Counted from the first letter of the stretch, positions 48,154-58,596 are shown. The stretch is DNA of 64,000 bases from an uncultured Desulfovibrio sp. (GCF_944324525.1 NZ_CALUWS010000004.1:1-64000), one strand, 5' to 3'. The notes: a model not told the origin generated them from the letters alone. Numbers and translations are program-made.

Positions 48154-49338
48154 ATGGACATCCGAAAAGTTTGCATCATTTCCCTGGGGCACCTCTCCTG
48201 CGACGTCAACGGCGGCGCACTGCCCACCCTGCTGCCCTATCTGGCGGCCATGCATAATTTCGACTACCAGACGGCGGGCGGGCTGATGTTCGCCTATTCC
48301 GTGGCCTCATCCATCGTGCAGCCCGTTTTCGGCCTGCTCTCGGACAGGGTGCGTACGCCCATCTTCGCGCCGCTGGGCGTCCTGCTGGCCGGGCTGGGCA
48401 TTGGCCTCTCCGGCCTGCTCGAAAGCTATCCGGCCATCTTTGCCGCCCTTGTCCTGAGCGGCATCGGCGGCGCGCTCTTCCATCCCGAAGGGGCCCGCTA
48501 TGCAAGCCGCGTCTCCGCCGGGCGTCAGGGCACGGGGCTCAGCATCTTTTCCGTGGGCGGCAACAGCGGCTTCGTGGCCGGGCCCCTGCTGGTCACGGCG
48601 GCCACCGCGCTTTTCGGCCTGCCGGGGACGCTGGTCTTTGCGCTGCTGGCGCTGATCATGTCCGCCCTGCTCTTCCATCTGCTGCTCTGGGGCACGCCGC
48701 CCGCCGCCAAGGATGCGCCCCGGGCCGCCGCCGCGCAGGGCGTCAACGACTGGCGGGCATTCGGCATCCTGACGCTGGTCATCATGTCCCGCTCCATCCT
48801 CTTTCTGGGCCTCAACAGCTACATCCCCCTCTACTGGACGGACGTCTTCCAGGCCGGCAAGGTCGATGCCGGACTGGTGATCACCTTCTTCTGCGGCGTA
48901 GGGGTGGCCAGCAACGTTCTGGGCGGGATGCTGGCGGACAGGATAGGCTACAGCCGGGTCATCCGCATGGCCTATGCCGTCTGCCTGCCGGCGCTGCTGT
49001 TCTTCCCCCAGGTGGGCTCCTCCTGGCTGGCTGTCCTGCTGCTTGCGCCCCTTGCCGTGGGCCTTTTCTCTTCCTTCAGCGCCATGGTGGTGCTGGGGCA
49101 GAAGTACCTTGCCCGCAATGTGGGCCTGGCTTCCGGCGTGACGCTGGGGCTGGCCCTCAGCGTAGGCGGCATCGCCACGCCCCTGCTGGGTTATGTGGCG
49201 GACAATTACGGCGGCCTGCCCACGGCCATGCTCTGCCTTGTCCCCGTGGCGCTGGTGGGCGGACTGGCCTCCTGCTTCCTCCGCGATCCCGAAGCGCCCA
49301 CGCCCGCCCCCGCCATCGAAAAGGAAGAAAGGGCATGA
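48154..49338 (+). CDS. MFS exporter, Fsr (fosmidomycin-resistance) type
   Basis: 394 aa, twelve predicted membrane helices. Belongs to the major facilitator family; the block ALFHPEGARYASRVSAGRQG near residue 110 and the N-terminal ISLGHLSCDVNGGALPTLLP are typical of the Fsr group of drug exporters. Other visible parts: FGLLSDRVRTP (loop 2-3 motif A), SIFSVGGNSGFVAGPLL, GGMLADRIGYSRVIRM (second motif A), VTLGLALSVGGIATPLLGYVAD. Substrate not predictable. ATG at 48154 with CGGAG seven bases upstream. Its stop overlaps the ogt start (ATGA), so the two are coupled. Confidence 0.9.
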   Translation: MDIRKVCIISLGHLSCDVNGGALPTLLPYLAAMHNFDYQTAGGLMFAYSVASSIVQPVFGLLSDRVRTPIFAPLGVLLAGLGIGLSGLLESYPAIFAALVLSGIGGALFHPEGARYASRVSAGRQGTGLSIFSVGGNSGFVAGPLLVTAATALFGLPGTLVFALLALIMSALLFHLLLWGTPPAAKDAPRAAAAQGVNDWRAFGILTLVIMSRSILFLGLNSYIPLYWTDVFQAGKVDAGLVITFFCGVGVASNVLGGMLADRIGYSRVIRMAYAVCLPALLFFPQVGSSWLAVLLLAPLAVGLFSSFSAMVVLGQKYLARNVGLASGVTLGLALSVGGIATPLLGYVADNYGGLPTAMLCLVPVALVGGLASCFLRDPEAPTPAPAIEKEERA

Positions 49339-49883
49339 GCCTTCCCGGCGGCGAACTGGCCGCTCTGCACATGGATTCTCCTCTGGGGGAACTCCAGCTC
49401 GTGGCCACGGCGGACGGCCTTGCGGCATTGCGCTTTTGCGGTTGCGGTTCCTCCCCGGCGCAAGGCCCGGCCTGTACGCCTCTGTCGCCCGTTTACGCCG
49501 CTCCCGCAGCCGTGCGGCATCATCTGCTCCAGGCGCAGGAAGAGCTTGCCGCCTACTTCGCCGGCAGTCTGAGGATCTTCAGCCTGCCGCTGGCCGTACG
49601 GGGCACGCCCTTCCAGCTGCGTGTCTGGCAGGCGCTGCGCGACATCCCGTATGGCGAAACCTGGAGTTACGCCCGGCTTGCGGCCCATATCGGCCGGCCG
49701 GGGGCCTGTCGGGCCGTGGGCAATGCCAACGGCAGGAACCCTCTCCCCATCATCATCCCCTGCCACAGGGTCATCCGCACCGGCGGCGAGCTGGGCGGCT
49801 ACTCCGCGGGACTGGGCATCAAGCGCTTCCTGCTTGCGCTGGAAGACGGACAGCATAAAAAAAGCCCCCTTGCGGGGGCATGA
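49335..49883 (+). CDS. ogt: Methylated-DNA-[protein]-cysteine S-methyltransferase
   Basis: Suicide repair protein moving the methyl group from O6-methylguanine to its own cysteine. 182 aa. The active site PIIIPCHRVIRTGGELGGYS is near residue 140 (acceptor Cys in PCHR); before it GTPFQLRVWQALRDIPYGET and RAVGNANGRNP (DNA-binding helix-turn-helix, Arg finger). A typical N-terminal domain starts MDSPLGELQLVATADGL. ATG at 49335 overlaps the MFS stop. The last codons carry the inverted repeat that acts as terminator for the opposite-strand gene. Confidence 0.96.
   Translation: MSLPGGELAALHMDSPLGELQLVATADGLAALRFCGCGSSPAQGPACTPLSPVYAAPAAVRHHLLQAQEELAAYFAGSLRIFSLPLAVRGTPFQLRVWQALRDIPYGETWSYARLAAHIGRPGACRAVGNANGRNPLPIIIPCHRVIRTGGELGGYSAGLGIKRFLLALEDGQHKKSPLAGA
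49857..49880 (-). terminator. Terminator for the 49925-50296 gene, inside the ogt 3' end
   Basis: On the minus strand GCCCCC/GGGGGC around GCAA is followed by a run of eight T (49864-49857). The palindrome may also help end ogt transcripts. Confidence 0.8.
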
Positions 49884-49924
49884 CAGCGCACTTTCAGACT
49901 GCGCGGACTCAGCCGGAAAACCGG

Positions 49925-50296
49925 CTAGCCGTTGGCGACGCGCAGCATCTCCTCGACCTGACCGAGCGTGGGCGTGGCATCGGCATCCAGTCCGCACAGG
50001 CCGCGCACGGCCAGCATCAGCATGTCGAACTGCAGCGACATCTCGCTGCGCCCATTGTAGATGACGCAGGTCTCGCCATCCACGGTCAGGCGGTAGGCAT
50101 GCCGGCTGCGCTCCTGTCCATGCGAGCGAACGATATAGTATACCTGCTCGTTTTTGTCCGTCACGTACAGCTTCTGGCGGGTCATGATCTGATGTTCGTC
50201 ATCGAACCAGGAGCACTCGGAAAAAAGGCGCCCGCGAAAGCACAGATCACTTCCGTTATCGTGTTTGAGGCAAATGTCTTCCAGGGTCTTTTGCAC
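49925..50296 (-). CDS. Conserved-looking cytoplasmic protein of unknown function
   Basis: 123 aa, family not recognised. A mixed alpha-beta composition: TLEDICLKHDNGSDLCFRG, LFSECSWFDDEHQIMTRQKL, YVTDKNEQVYYIVRSHGQ, YRLTVDGETCVIYNGRSEMS, LMLAVRGLCGLDADA, with several cysteines but no CxxC. The strand-rich middle suggests a small beta-sandwich or PAS-like shape, a guess only. GTG at 50296 is chosen for AAGGGAGCACC upstream and the promoter ahead; ATG 50392 would place the start inside the promoter. Terminator on its 3' side is strong, so it is a single-gene unit. Confidence 0.7.
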   Translation of the reverse strand: MQKTLEDICLKHDNGSDLCFRGRLFSECSWFDDEHQIMTRQKLYVTDKNEQVYYIVRSHGQERSRHAYRLTVDGETCVIYNGRSEMSLQFDMLMLAVRGLCGLDADATPTLGQVEEMLRVANG

Positions 50297-50408
50297 GGTG
50301 CTCCCTTCCTTTTGGCGGTATGGCCGTAACGTTCCGTCACATGCGGACAGTCCGGCGGCATGGCGCGGAGCCGTCGCCGGAACGACCGGCATTCCGCCGG
50401 CAGAAAAA

Positions 50409-50438
50409 GAGTTAGCATCCGCCGCAAAAGCTTGTCAA
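50409..50438 (-). promoter_or_regulatory. Promoter for the 49925-50296 gene
   Basis: Minus strand TTGACA (50438-50433), 18 bases, TAACTC (50414-50409) with TG before it. Perfect -35, weak extended -10. Confidence 0.5.
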
Positions 50439-50547
50439 TGGGCATGCCGGGCAAAAGCCATTTTAGATGCAAAATGTTGTTTTTAAAACAAAAGCTAAAT
50501 AAATTCAACAAAATTTCTAGAGATGGAAAAGAGTCTCTCGCCGGGGC

Positions 50548-50576
50548 TTTACTCTCCCGGCGTGCTGCGCTAGATT
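50548..50576 (+). promoter_or_regulatory. Possible promoter for the TPR gene
   Basis: TTTACT (50548-50553), 17 bases, TAGATT (50571-50576), 32 bases before the start. The rest of 50297-50607 is an AT-rich divergent intergenic region with an imperfect palindrome near 50477 (TTGTTTTTAAAACAA). Confidence 0.45.
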
Positions 50577-50607
50577 TCTTTTTCACAATAACCGCAACGA
50601 GGCGCAC

Positions 50608-51417
50608 ATGTCTGCCGAATTAGCCAATGCCCGCCGCCAGCTGGGGCAAATCAGCTCGCTCGCCAAACAGGACAAGGCCATGCCCGCGGTGCAGGCGCTG
50701 CAAAGCGCGCTGGCCGTCATCCTCCGCCAGCCGCTCATGAAGGCCGAACGGGTGGAGTTTTCGGAAATGATCGCCACGGCGGTCGCCGTCATCGCCAACA
50801 TGCCTCGGGTACGCCAGCACTATGCGCTGGCCCTTACCTATGAGCCCGGGCAGGGCAAAGCGCTGTACGAGCAGCTTGCCAACCTGCTGAGCGTCCTGCA
50901 GGAAGCCGAGATGGAATCCGCGCAGGAACGCATGCGCGAAGTGGAAGAGCGCAAGCGCAACGGCCTGGCCAAAGCCGCGGACGAACTGGCCAAGGGCCAG
51001 GTCGTGGCGGGCAAGGCCACGCTGGCCATGCTCGTGCGCGAGTATCCCGTGGACTTCATCCTGCGCGGCAGGGCCGGGGAGATCCTGCTCAAGGCCGGCC
51101 TGTACGAGGAAGCCGTGGAGTACCTCACGGCCGCCATCGACGGGCAGCCGGACATGCTCTTCCTCTACAGCGCCGCCGGCATCGCCCTGCGCAAGCTCGG
51201 CAAGTTCGATGTGGCCGAAAGCTATTTTCTGCGCGGTTCGCAGTATCTGCGCAACGAGCCCAACCTCTACTTCAATATCGGCCGGCTCTACATCGACTGG
51301 CAGAAGTGGGACAAGGCCATCATGGCCGCCAAGGCGGCCCTCCAGCTCAAGCCGGACTTTGAAGAAGCCCGGAAGATGCTGGAATACGCCGAAAAGCAGA
51401 AAGACAAGCTCGTTTGA
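50608..51417 (+). CDS. Tetratricopeptide repeat protein
   Basis: 269 aa. The N-terminal 130 residues are helical with a coiled-coil-like charged part (AEMESAQERMREVEERKRNG). TPR units follow: AAGKATLAMLVREYPVDFIL-like helices, EILLKAGLYEEAVEYLTAAI, AAGIALRKLGKFDVAESYFL, NIGRLYIDWQKWDKAIMAAK and a capping helix (FEEARKMLEYAEKQKDKLV). No signal or membrane helix, so a cytoplasmic scaffold for protein-protein contacts; the partner is not evident. ATG at 50608 with GAGG six bases upstream. Followed by a strong terminator; single-gene unit. Confidence 0.85.
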   Translation: MSAELANARRQLGQISSLAKQDKAMPAVQALQSALAVILRQPLMKAERVEFSEMIATAVAVIANMPRVRQHYALALTYEPGQGKALYEQLANLLSVLQEAEMESAQERMREVEERKRNGLAKAADELAKGQVVAGKATLAMLVREYPVDFILRGRAGEILLKAGLYEEAVEYLTAAIDGQPDMLFLYSAAGIALRKLGKFDVAESYFLRGSQYLRNEPNLYFNIGRLYIDWQKWDKAIMAAKAALQLKPDFEEARKMLEYAEKQKDKLV

Positions 51418-51481
51418 GCCTACTACGACTGACTATCCGTCCCGCCGCCCCCATCCGCCCGTGATCCGGGGTGGCGGGCTC

Positions 51482-51526
51482 TGCCCCCGCGACAGGCGTC
51501 CCGCCTGCAGGGGGCAAATTTTTTTT
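51482..51526 (+). terminator. Rho-independent terminator after the TPR gene
   Basis: TGCCCCC (51482-51488) pairs with GGGGGCA (51510-51516), with an inner AGGCG/GCCT pairing, followed by AA and eight T. Confidence 0.85.
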
Positions 51527-51711
51527 CGTCACGCAGCGCCCACCGCGGCGGACAGCCAGATATCCAGATATCCGGCAGGGCCTGCCGGACGGCGGAACGA
51601 CTGACGGGCAGCGGACGTACGCGGCCGGACAGCACGTCACACCAGGCTGCCGGGAAGCCGCATCCCCATAGTACAATCGTCAGCCGGAAGGAAAAGCGGA
51701 CGTCGCGCCAC

Positions 51712-51749
51712 CTCCCTTTCCGCAAGACGGATCGCCGCCGGAAAGGGAG
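51712..51749. other. Inverted repeat downstream of the DsrE-like gene
   Basis: CTCCCTTTCCG (51712-51722) pairs with CGGAAAGGGAG (51739-51749). It lies 25 bases past the stop of the minus-strand DsrE-like gene and may end its transcript; no T-run. The remaining 51418-51773 gap contains only the TPR-gene terminator. Confidence 0.5.
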
Positions 51750-51773
51750 AGGCGAGGGAAAGACGTCGCGGGC

Positions 51774-52121
51774 TTAGGGCTTGATGTAGGCGAACCCGGC
51801 CTGCTGCAGGCGCACGATTTCCACAAGACCGGCAGGCACCACCTCGATGCCCGGCCAGAGGTCGGCCTCGGTCAGATTGTTGTCATTGAGGGCATTGCGG
51901 CACAGACGGATCTTGAGCCCCTTGTCCATGAGCGGACGGGCCGTTTCCCGCAGGGCGGGCTGGGCGGCGGTAAAGAGCGTTACCGACGGCCCGTTGCCCA
52001 CGATGACCAGCTCATAGTTTTCCTCCGGCAGGGCGTTCTGGTAGTTGCGGGCGTTTTTGAGGGCCAGGGCCAGCAGGGCGGCGTCATTCAGGTCGACATG
52101 CAGACAAAGATCGTATTTCAC
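51774..52121 (-). CDS. DsrE-family protein
   Basis: 115 aa with the DsrE/DsrF-like fold: YDLCLHVDLNDAALLALALK, NYELVIVGNGPSVTLFTAA, LKIRLCRNALNDNNL and EVVPAGLVEIVRLQQAGFAYIKP. The family includes sulfur carriers (TusD, DsrE) and proteins of unknown role; here one cysteine occupies the usual middle position (IRLCRNAL), so sulfur transfer is possible but not shown. GTG at 52121 is used because AGGAGAGACGAC directly precedes it. It is divergent from tamA with 116 bases between. Confidence 0.85.
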   Translation of the reverse strand: MKYDLCLHVDLNDAALLALALKNARNYQNALPEENYELVIVGNGPSVTLFTAAQPALRETARPLMDKGLKIRLCRNALNDNNLTEADLWPGIEVVPAGLVEIVRLQQAGFAYIKP

Positions 52122-52237
52122 GTCGTCTCTCCTGTTGAGGCTAGGGGATGATGTTCTCTCCCTTGTAGCGCAGTGCGCCGGGATTTCCAAGTCATCTGGC
52201 CCCTTGCGGCCCGGCAGGGGACAGGCTACCATGCCGC

Positions 52238-54403
52238 ATGTTTTTCCGCCGCTTTTTTACCCACCTCCTTTGCTGGCTGCTCATCATCCCCCTGCTGGGG
52301 GGCTGCGGCCTCGTCCAGATGTTGCAGGAACAGCCGCAGGAAGAGGCCACCCCCAAGGAGACGTCCTGGGCCGCCGATCCCGTCCCCTACGACGTCCGTA
52401 TCGTGGTGGAAAAGCCCCTGCCCCGCCCCGAGGCCGGTACGCAGCGCCTGCGTGATGAAGCCGCCGCCGTCAAGAAGGAAGTGGCCGCCGCCCGAGCGGA
52501 TGCCGACCTCTACGCCCGGCCTCTGGATGAAGAGCCCGCGCCTTCGGCGGTGGATCCCGATGCCGCCCGGGAGAGCGGCGCGACCGTCCGCAAACGTGAC
52601 GCCCTGGATGAGGCGGCGGATACGCTCCGCGACAAGATGGAGGCGGCCAGCAGCCTGCTGCAGTTGCGCAAGGAAGCGCCGGACAGCCTGCTGGCCCTGG
52701 AACGCCGGGCCAGGCTGGACAAGGAGAGCGCCGAGCAACTCCTGCATGCGCAGGGCTATTACGAGGGCACGGCGGAATTCCATATCGACACCAGCGGCAA
52801 GAAGGCGCAGGTGGTGCTGCGCCTCGTGCCCGGCCCCCGCTATGTGCTGGGCCGCGCCGTCGTGCGCTATGAGCCCGAGCCCTATGTGCCGGAAGCCTTC
52901 CGCAACGGGACCCGCCGCGCGCAGTACAGCGGCCTGCAGGGCCTGCTGGGCCGCGAAGCGCGCGAGCCCGTCTCCCCGCCGCGCTTCCCGCGCCATCTGC
53001 GTCTGGAACCGGGAAAGCCCGTCACCGCCGAAGAGATGCTGGAAGCCGTGGACAGGGTGAGCCGCTATCTTCGCCGTCAGGGTTACCCCATCGCCAAGAC
53101 CGCCGACAGCCGCTACACGCTGGACCGGGAGCTGCGCACGATCAATGCCGAGATCGTCATCGATCCCGGCGCGCCGGCCCTTATGGGCGAGGTTCGCCTT
53201 GTGAGCGCCAGCGAGGTGGCTGAAGCCTACCTGCGGCGGCTCGCCTACTGGCGGCCCGATGACGAACGCTGGAACAGCCGCCGGGTGGGCAATTACGGCG
53301 ACCGCCTGCGGGCCCTTGGCCTGTTCAACAACGTCACCCTCAAGCCGGCCCTGGACGAATGGCGGCGGCAGTCCGGCCCGGGCAAGGTGGCCTCCCTGCC
53401 GCTGGATCTCAGCGTGGAGGATGCGCCCTTCCGCTCGCTGGCGGCCGAGGCCCGCTACGATACGGACACCGGTTTCGGCGTGGAAGCCGAATGGGAGCAC
53501 CGCAACATCCTGGGCAACGGCGAGACCCTGCGCCTGAACCTGCCCGTCACCACCGAAAAGCAGGGACTCGTGGCCCGCTTTGAAAAGCCCGCCTTCCTGC
53601 GCTCCGGTCAGAGCCTGGACGCCGAAGCCTCTGCCCTGCACGAAGATACGGACGCCTACGAGCGGCGCGGCCTGGCGGGCTATGCCTACCTCAACCGCCG
53701 GGTCAACCGCTATTGGCGCGTGGGCGTGGGCGTGGGCGGCGACGGCGGCCAGATCGCCGAAGACGGCCACGGCATGCGCCTGTACAGCGTCATCGGCCCG
53801 CGCTTCACCGTCCGCCGCGACAGCCGGGACAACAAGGTCAGCCCGCGTGAAGGCACGCTGGGCAAGATCCTCGTCAGCCCCGTGGCGGGCTACTACGACA
53901 CCACCTTTACCGCGCTGACCGGCGAGGCCGAATGGATGGGCTATTACGCGCCGTTCCATACCCGGCGCGGCAAGCCGGATGACCGCCTCGTGCTGGCGAC
54001 GCGGCTGGCGGCGGGCATGATGGCGGGCGTCCCCCTGCACGCCATGCCCGCGTCCATGCGCTATTACGCCGGCGGCGCGGGCAGCGTGCGCGGCTACTCC
54101 TATCAGTCGCTCGGCCCGCGCAACCGCAAGGGCGATCCGCTGGGGGGCCGTTCCTACCAGCTGGTCAACCTGGAGGCCCGCGTCAAGATCACGGACGATG
54201 TGGGGCTCGTGCCCTTCCTCGACGGCGGCATGGCCTACCGCGAGCAGTACCCCACCCTGCAGGATCTGCACTGGGGCGCCGGGCTCGGCCTGCGCTACTA
54301 TACGCCCGTGGGGCCCCTGCGCCTTGACGTGGCCACGCCCCTCAATCCCGTGGAAGGCGACCCGCCGGTACAGTTCTACATCAGCATAGGACAGTCATTC
54401 TGA
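52238..54403 (+). CDS. tamA: TamA-like outer-membrane assembly protein with a lipobox
   Basis: BamA/TamA-family (Omp85) outer-membrane barrel that works with TamB in inserting or folding envelope proteins. 721 aa: N-terminal membrane signal HLLCWLLIIPLLGGC, a coiled-coil-rich linker, about three POTRA-like repeats (for example LDKESAEQLLHAQGYYEGTA and TAEEMLEAVDRVSRYLRRQGYPIA), then a barrel from about residue 400 with the VRGYSYQ motif near 615 and a C-terminal strand ending in aromatic F. The LLGGC is a possible lipobox, unusual for TamA. ATG at 52238; Shine-Dalgarno weak. Stop overlaps tamB (TGATG). Confidence 0.88.
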   Translation: MFFRRFFTHLLCWLLIIPLLGGCGLVQMLQEQPQEEATPKETSWAADPVPYDVRIVVEKPLPRPEAGTQRLRDEAAAVKKEVAAARADADLYARPLDEEPAPSAVDPDAARESGATVRKRDALDEAADTLRDKMEAASSLLQLRKEAPDSLLALERRARLDKESAEQLLHAQGYYEGTAEFHIDTSGKKAQVVLRLVPGPRYVLGRAVVRYEPEPYVPEAFRNGTRRAQYSGLQGLLGREAREPVSPPRFPRHLRLEPGKPVTAEEMLEAVDRVSRYLRRQGYPIAKTADSRYTLDRELRTINAEIVIDPGAPALMGEVRLVSASEVAEAYLRRLAYWRPDDERWNSRRVGNYGDRLRALGLFNNVTLKPALDEWRRQSGPGKVASLPLDLSVEDAPFRSLAAEARYDTDTGFGVEAEWEHRNILGNGETLRLNLPVTTEKQGLVARFEKPAFLRSGQSLDAEASALHEDTDAYERRGLAGYAYLNRRVNRYWRVGVGVGGDGGQIAEDGHGMRLYSVIGPRFTVRRDSRDNKVSPREGTLGKILVSPVAGYYDTTFTALTGEAEWMGYYAPFHTRRGKPDDRLVLATRLAAGMMAGVPLHAMPASMRYYAGGAGSVRGYSYQSLGPRNRKGDPLGGRSYQLVNLEARVKITDDVGLVPFLDGGMAYREQYPTLQDLHWGAGLGLRYYTPVGPLRLDVATPLNPVEGDPPVQFYISIGQSF

Positions 54404-57400
54404 TGCAGCAGGACGCTCCCGGCCGCACGGCCCCTCCTTCCGCCCTGTCCGATCCCTCGCTGCCCCCGTCGCGCAAGCCCGCCCGGCGGCTGCGCCGCCT
54501 GCTGCGCGCGCTGCTGCTCTGCCTTGCGGCGCTGCTCCTGCTTGCCGCGGGCTGCCTGGGCTGGCTCTGCACCGCGTCCGGTCAGAACTGGCTGCGGGAG
54601 ACCGTCAACGCCACCCTGGCCTCCTCGCTGGAGGCCTCCGGCCTGCGCCTGACCGTGGAGAAGCTGGAAGGCCTGCCCTTCCAGCCCCGGCTGGCGGTAC
54701 GCGGCGAGGATGCCGCCGGCCGCTGGCTGGAACTGCCGGAGGTCAGCCTGTCCTGGCGACTGGGCTGGCAGGATGGCCTCATGCTGTATCTGGAGCCCCT
54801 TGCCCTGCGCGGAGGCGGGATCTACCGTGCGCCCCAGCTGCCGGACAGTCCGCCCGAGCCAGTGAGCACGCCCGGTCAGCTCGTGGAGCATATCGGCCGG
54901 AGCGTGGATGAAGTCCTTGCCCTGCTGGGCGATCTGCCCAAGGCCCTGCCGCGCGTACAGGCGCTCGTGCGTGTGGACGAGCTGGCCCTGCCGCCGCAGT
55001 GGCTGGCCCTGCTGCCGCCGGAAGCGGAGGAAACGCCGCCCGACATGCGGGAAACGCCGCCGCTTCGGTCTGCGCCGGACGCCGGCGGCCCCTTCCCCCG
55101 CGTCTCGCTGGAACTGCGTCTTGACGGCGGACTGGGCCCCAGCGCCGATGTGCGGGCCGATCTGACGGCGCAGGCTTTCTGGCCGCCGGACGAGGCATCC
55201 CCGCCTGAAGCGACGGCTGCCGCCACGGCGTCCCCCACGGCGGACATGGCCCCTGCCGGCGGAGTTCCGGCCGCTGACGCTGCGGGGACGACCGCGGAGG
55301 ACGCCACTCCCGGCACGCCTCCTTCCCCCGCGCCTCTCCCGCAGAGGACGCTCCCCGACGCCCTGCGGCCCCTGTTCGGCACGGGCGGCGCCGAAGCGCG
55401 CCTGCAACTGCGGCTGCAGCGCCGTACGGACGGACAGTGGGCCCTCTCCCTGCCCCGCCTCGACGCCACGGCGGGCGTCGCTCAGGTGTCCGGCCGCCTT
55501 TCCCTGCAGCTGGACGCCGGGCCGGACCGGCTGTGGGCCGCGCCGCTGGAGCTTTCCTTGCGCCTGGACGTCACGCCGCCGCAGCCCGAGGCCTGGACCG
55601 CCCTGCTGTCCGGCCCGGCCACGGCGGCACTTGATCTGCGCGGCCCGCTGGGCGCGCCCCGGCTCTCTCTTGCCGTGGACGGCACGGAGCTGCTGCCCGC
55701 CGCGCCGGCGGCCTCTGCCGCGCCTGCCGCCCCCACCACGGCAACGCCTGTCCCCGCTGCGGCAGAGCAGCCTGCCACGGCAACGGCCAAGACCGCCCAG
55801 CCCACACAGACCGCCCCGGCCCGGCCCCTTTGTCTGACGGCTCCCCGCCTGCGGCTGGAATCCCTGCCGCTGCGCTGGCGTGCGGCATTGGACGGCGGCA
55901 CCCTGCGGCTGGCCCTGCATGCCGAAGCCCGCCTGGACGATGTGCCTCTGCGGGCGGACATGCTGCTGGCCGCCGGTTCCCGCCGTCAGGAAGGACGAAC
56001 TTTCTGGCGTCTCTCGCTGGAAGATATCTCGCTGGACGGCGCGGGCGCGCGCCTGCTCGGCCACTGGGGGGTGGATCTGCTCCTCCCGGACGGCAACGCC
56101 CCTGTTCCGGCCCCGTCCGCCGTCCCCGCCGGGGCCAATGGCGCGAACGGCACGGACAGCCCCGACACTACGAACGACAAAAACACGGCGCTGGCCGCCA
56201 CGCCGCCGGCGGACGAACAGCATGTGGCGGACGACATCATCAGCCGGCGGATCTCCGCCGTCCTGCGGCAATTGCCACCCATGCGGGGAGGGCTGCGTCT
56301 GGCGGTCACGGACTGGAAACGCCTCGAAGCCCTGAGCGCCCTGCTGCTGCCCGGCTTCCGGGCGGACGGGCAGCCCGTGAAGCTTGATGTGAGCGCCACG
56401 GGGCGCGAACCTGACGGCGATCTGGCCCGCCTCTGGGGCGTGACGGACTGGCATCTGGCGCTGGAAGCCCCGCGCGGACGCATCCGCCGCGGACAGGACA
56501 CGCTCCTGCTCTGGCAGTCGCTGGCCCTGCGCACCAACCTTGCGCCGCAGCAGGCGCAGGCTGCCGATGCGCCCGCCGGAGCGGACGCGCCCGTCCTCGA
56601 TTGCGATCTGCGGGCGGAACGGCTGGAAGCGGCCTCCCTGCGGCTCGTGCGGCCGCATCTGCGGCTTGGCGGACCGCTGGCCGGGCCGCTGCGGCTGGAG
56701 GCGGCCTCCGCCGGGGACGCGCAGGCCGACGTCCGTCTGGAGTGGCAGCCCGGCAGTCTTGCCCTCAGCCGCCTGAAGGCCGAACTGCCCGCGCACAAGG
56801 TGGGCCTGCGGCTGGAAAAGGCGGCCCGCCTGCGCTATACGGCCCGAAGCCTGGACTGCGAGCCTTTGCACATCCGCCTCACGCCCTCAGGCCAATTGCA
56901 GCTCTCCGGCCGTCTCGCGCCGGATGCGCTGACGGCCCGGCTGCGGTTGCCTGCCACGGAGCTGGCCCCGTGGCAGGTGGTCATCCCCGCCCTGCCGCAA
57001 GGCCAGGTGGCGCTGGAGGCCGCCCTCAACGGCAGTCCGGCCCAGCCGCAAGGAAAATTCTCCCTGAAGGTGGAGGGCCTGCACCTGCCCGGCGCGCCGC
57101 TGCCGCCGCTGGACTGGGGCATCACCGGCAGCGTCCGGCAGGGACGCAACGGCGGGGAACTGGCGCTGGCCCTCGACATGCCCGAAGCCAGCCGCAAACT
57201 GCTGGGCGCGGAGACCGTTTCCGGCCGTCTCAGCCTGCCGCTGACCTTTTCCGGCGGCCTGCCCGCCCTTCCTCCCAAGGCCGCGCTCAAGGGCGATGTG
57301 CGCTGGCAGGGGGCCGTGGCCCCGCTCTGGAGCCTCGTGCCCATGGCAGACCGCCGTCTGTCCGGCCGTCTGGAACTGCGGGCCGATCTTTCCGGCACGC

Positions 57401-58596
57401 TTGAGGCCCCGGCGCTGTCCGCTTCCGTCGGACTCGACAAGGGACGTTTTGAAGACGTGGCGCTGGGCGTGCTGCTGCAGGATATCCAGGTGCGGGCGGA
57501 GCTGGCCCGCAGCCGCCTGAACGGACTGGCCGGACTGGGCCGGGTACGTCTGGACGCTTCCCTCGGCGACGGACACAAGGGCCGCGCCACCTTCAACGGT
57601 GAACTTTCCCCGGCGGGCCGGGCCCTCAATCTCTCGGGCCGGCTGGAAGGCCTGCACCCCCTGCGGCGGCGGGACGTGACCATAGCCCTTTCCGGCACGG
57701 CCTCGGTGCGGGGGCCGCTGACGGCCCCGCAGGTGCAGGCCGACATCAGCGTGGACTCCGGCGAGGTGCGCATCGACCGCATCTCGACCACCAGCAGCAT
57801 CACCACTCTCCCCATCAGCGAGACCACCGTCGCCGCCAAGCCCGCGCCCAAGGCCCGCCCCGCCGTGGGCAGGCTCGATGCGCGGGTGCGCACCACCGGC
57901 CGCTTCACGGTCAAGGGACGCGGCCTCGACAGCCTCTGGAAAGCCGACATCCGCGCCGGCGGCCCGCTGACCGATCCTCGCGTCACGGGAAGCGTGGAAG
58001 CGGTGGAAGGCACCTTCAACTTCCTCAACGCCAAGTTCAATCTGTACCGGGGCATCGTGCGCTTCGCGGGCGGCCCGCCGTCCAACCCGCTGCTCGACGT
58101 GGTGCTGCGGCACGAAGCCGCGGACATCGTGGCGGACGTACGGGTGGGCGGCACGGCGCAAAAGCCCAAATTCCAGCTGACCAGCACGCCCACCATGCCG
58201 CAGGAGGAGATCATCTCGCGCATCATGTTCGGACGCGCGTCCAGCGATCTCGGCCGCTTCGAGAACCTGCGCCTGGCCGCGGCCGTGGCCGAGCTGGCGG
58301 GTTTCGGCGGCGACGGCTTCAATGTGCTGGATGTGGCCCGCAAGACCCTTGGCGTGGACGTGCTGCGCGTCGGTTCGCGCACCACCTCCGACGACGACGG
58401 CAACAATAGCGAGGAAAGCACCCTGGAGGCGGGCAAGTTCATCGGGGAAAAGCTCTATCTCGGCGTGGCCCAGGGCATGAAGCCGGACAGCACCGCCGTG
58501 ATCATCGAACTCCAGATGACGCCGCACAGCAAGGCGCAGGTACGCACCGAACAGGACAATACCTCGGCGGGCGTGCGCTGGAAGATCAACTACTGA
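54403..58596 (+). CDS. tamB: TamB-like translocation and assembly module protein
   Basis: 1397 aa, inner-membrane-anchored periplasm-spanning protein that partners TamA and may carry lipids between membranes. One N-terminal membrane helix ([21 protein letters not shown], shown in part) after a short basic tail, then very long repeats of beta-strand type. The C-terminal DUF490/TamB domain is recognisable: [92 protein letters not shown], and the end AGVRWKINY. Ala/Pro-rich spacers (about 250-300, 440-480, 565-605) are low-complexity. Overlaps tamA by one base, so coupled. Confidence 0.93.
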   Translation: MQQDAPGRTAPPSALSDPSLPPSRKPARRLRRLLRALLLCLAALLLLAAGCLGWLCTASGQNWLRETVNATLASSLEASGLRLTVEKLEGLPFQPRLAVRGEDAAGRWLELPEVSLSWRLGWQDGLMLYLEPLALRGGGIYRAPQLPDSPPEPVSTPGQLVEHIGRSVDEVLALLGDLPKALPRVQALVRVDELALPPQWLALLPPEAEETPPDMRETPPLRSAPDAGGPFPRVSLELRLDGGLGPSADVRADLTAQAFWPPDEASPPEATAAATASPTADMAPAGGVPAADAAGTTAEDATPGTPPSPAPLPQRTLPDALRPLFGTGGAEARLQLRLQRRTDGQWALSLPRLDATAGVAQVSGRLSLQLDAGPDRLWAAPLELSLRLDVTPPQPEAWTALLSGPATAALDLRGPLGAPRLSLAVDGTELLPAAPAASAAPAAPTTATPVPAAAEQPATATAKTAQPTQTAPARPLCLTAPRLRLESLPLRWRAALDGGTLRLALHAEARLDDVPLRADMLLAAGSRRQEGRTFWRLSLEDISLDGAGARLLGHWGVDLLLPDGNAPVPAPSAVPAGANGANGTDSPDTTNDKNTALAATPPADEQHVADDIISRRISAVLRQLPPMRGGLRLAVTDWKRLEALSALLLPGFRADGQPVKLDVSATGREPDGDLARLWGVTDWHLALEAPRGRIRRGQDTLLLWQSLALRTNLAPQQAQAADAPAGADAPVLDCDLRAERLEAASLRLVRPHLRLGGPLAGPLRLEAASAGDAQADVRLEWQPGSLALSRLKAELPAHKVGLRLEKAARLRYTARSLDCEPLHIRLTPSGQLQLSGRLAPDALTARLRLPATELAPWQVVIPALPQGQVALEAALNGSPAQPQGKFSLKVEGLHLPGAPLPPLDWGITGSVRQGRNGGELALALDMPEASRKLLGAETVSGRLSLPLTFSGGLPALPPKAALKGDVRWQGAVAPLWSLVPMADRRLSGRLELRADLSGTLEAPALSASVGLDKGRFEDVALGVLLQDIQVRAELARSRLNGLAGLGRVRLDASLGDGHKGRATFNGELSPAGRALNLSGRLEGLHPLRRRDVTIALSGTASVRGPLTAPQVQADISVDSGEVRIDRISTTSSITTLPISETTVAAKPAPKARPAVGRLDARVRTTGRFTVKGRGLDSLWKADIRAGGPLTDPRVTGSVEAVEGTFNFLNAKFNLYRGIVRFAGGPPSNPLLDVVLRHEAADIVADVRVGGTAQKPKFQLTSTPTMPQEEIISRIMFGRASSDLGRFENLRLAAAVAELAGFGGDGFNVLDVARKTLGVDVLRVGSRTTSDDDGNNSEESTLEAGKFIGEKLYLGVAQGMKPDSTAVIIELQMTPHSKAQVRTEQDNTSAGVRWKINY

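Noticed and set aside
54376..56871. An 831-codon minus-strand frame opposite tamB
   Set aside because: Low-complexity Arg/Gly/Gln product, complementary to a well-supported tamB.
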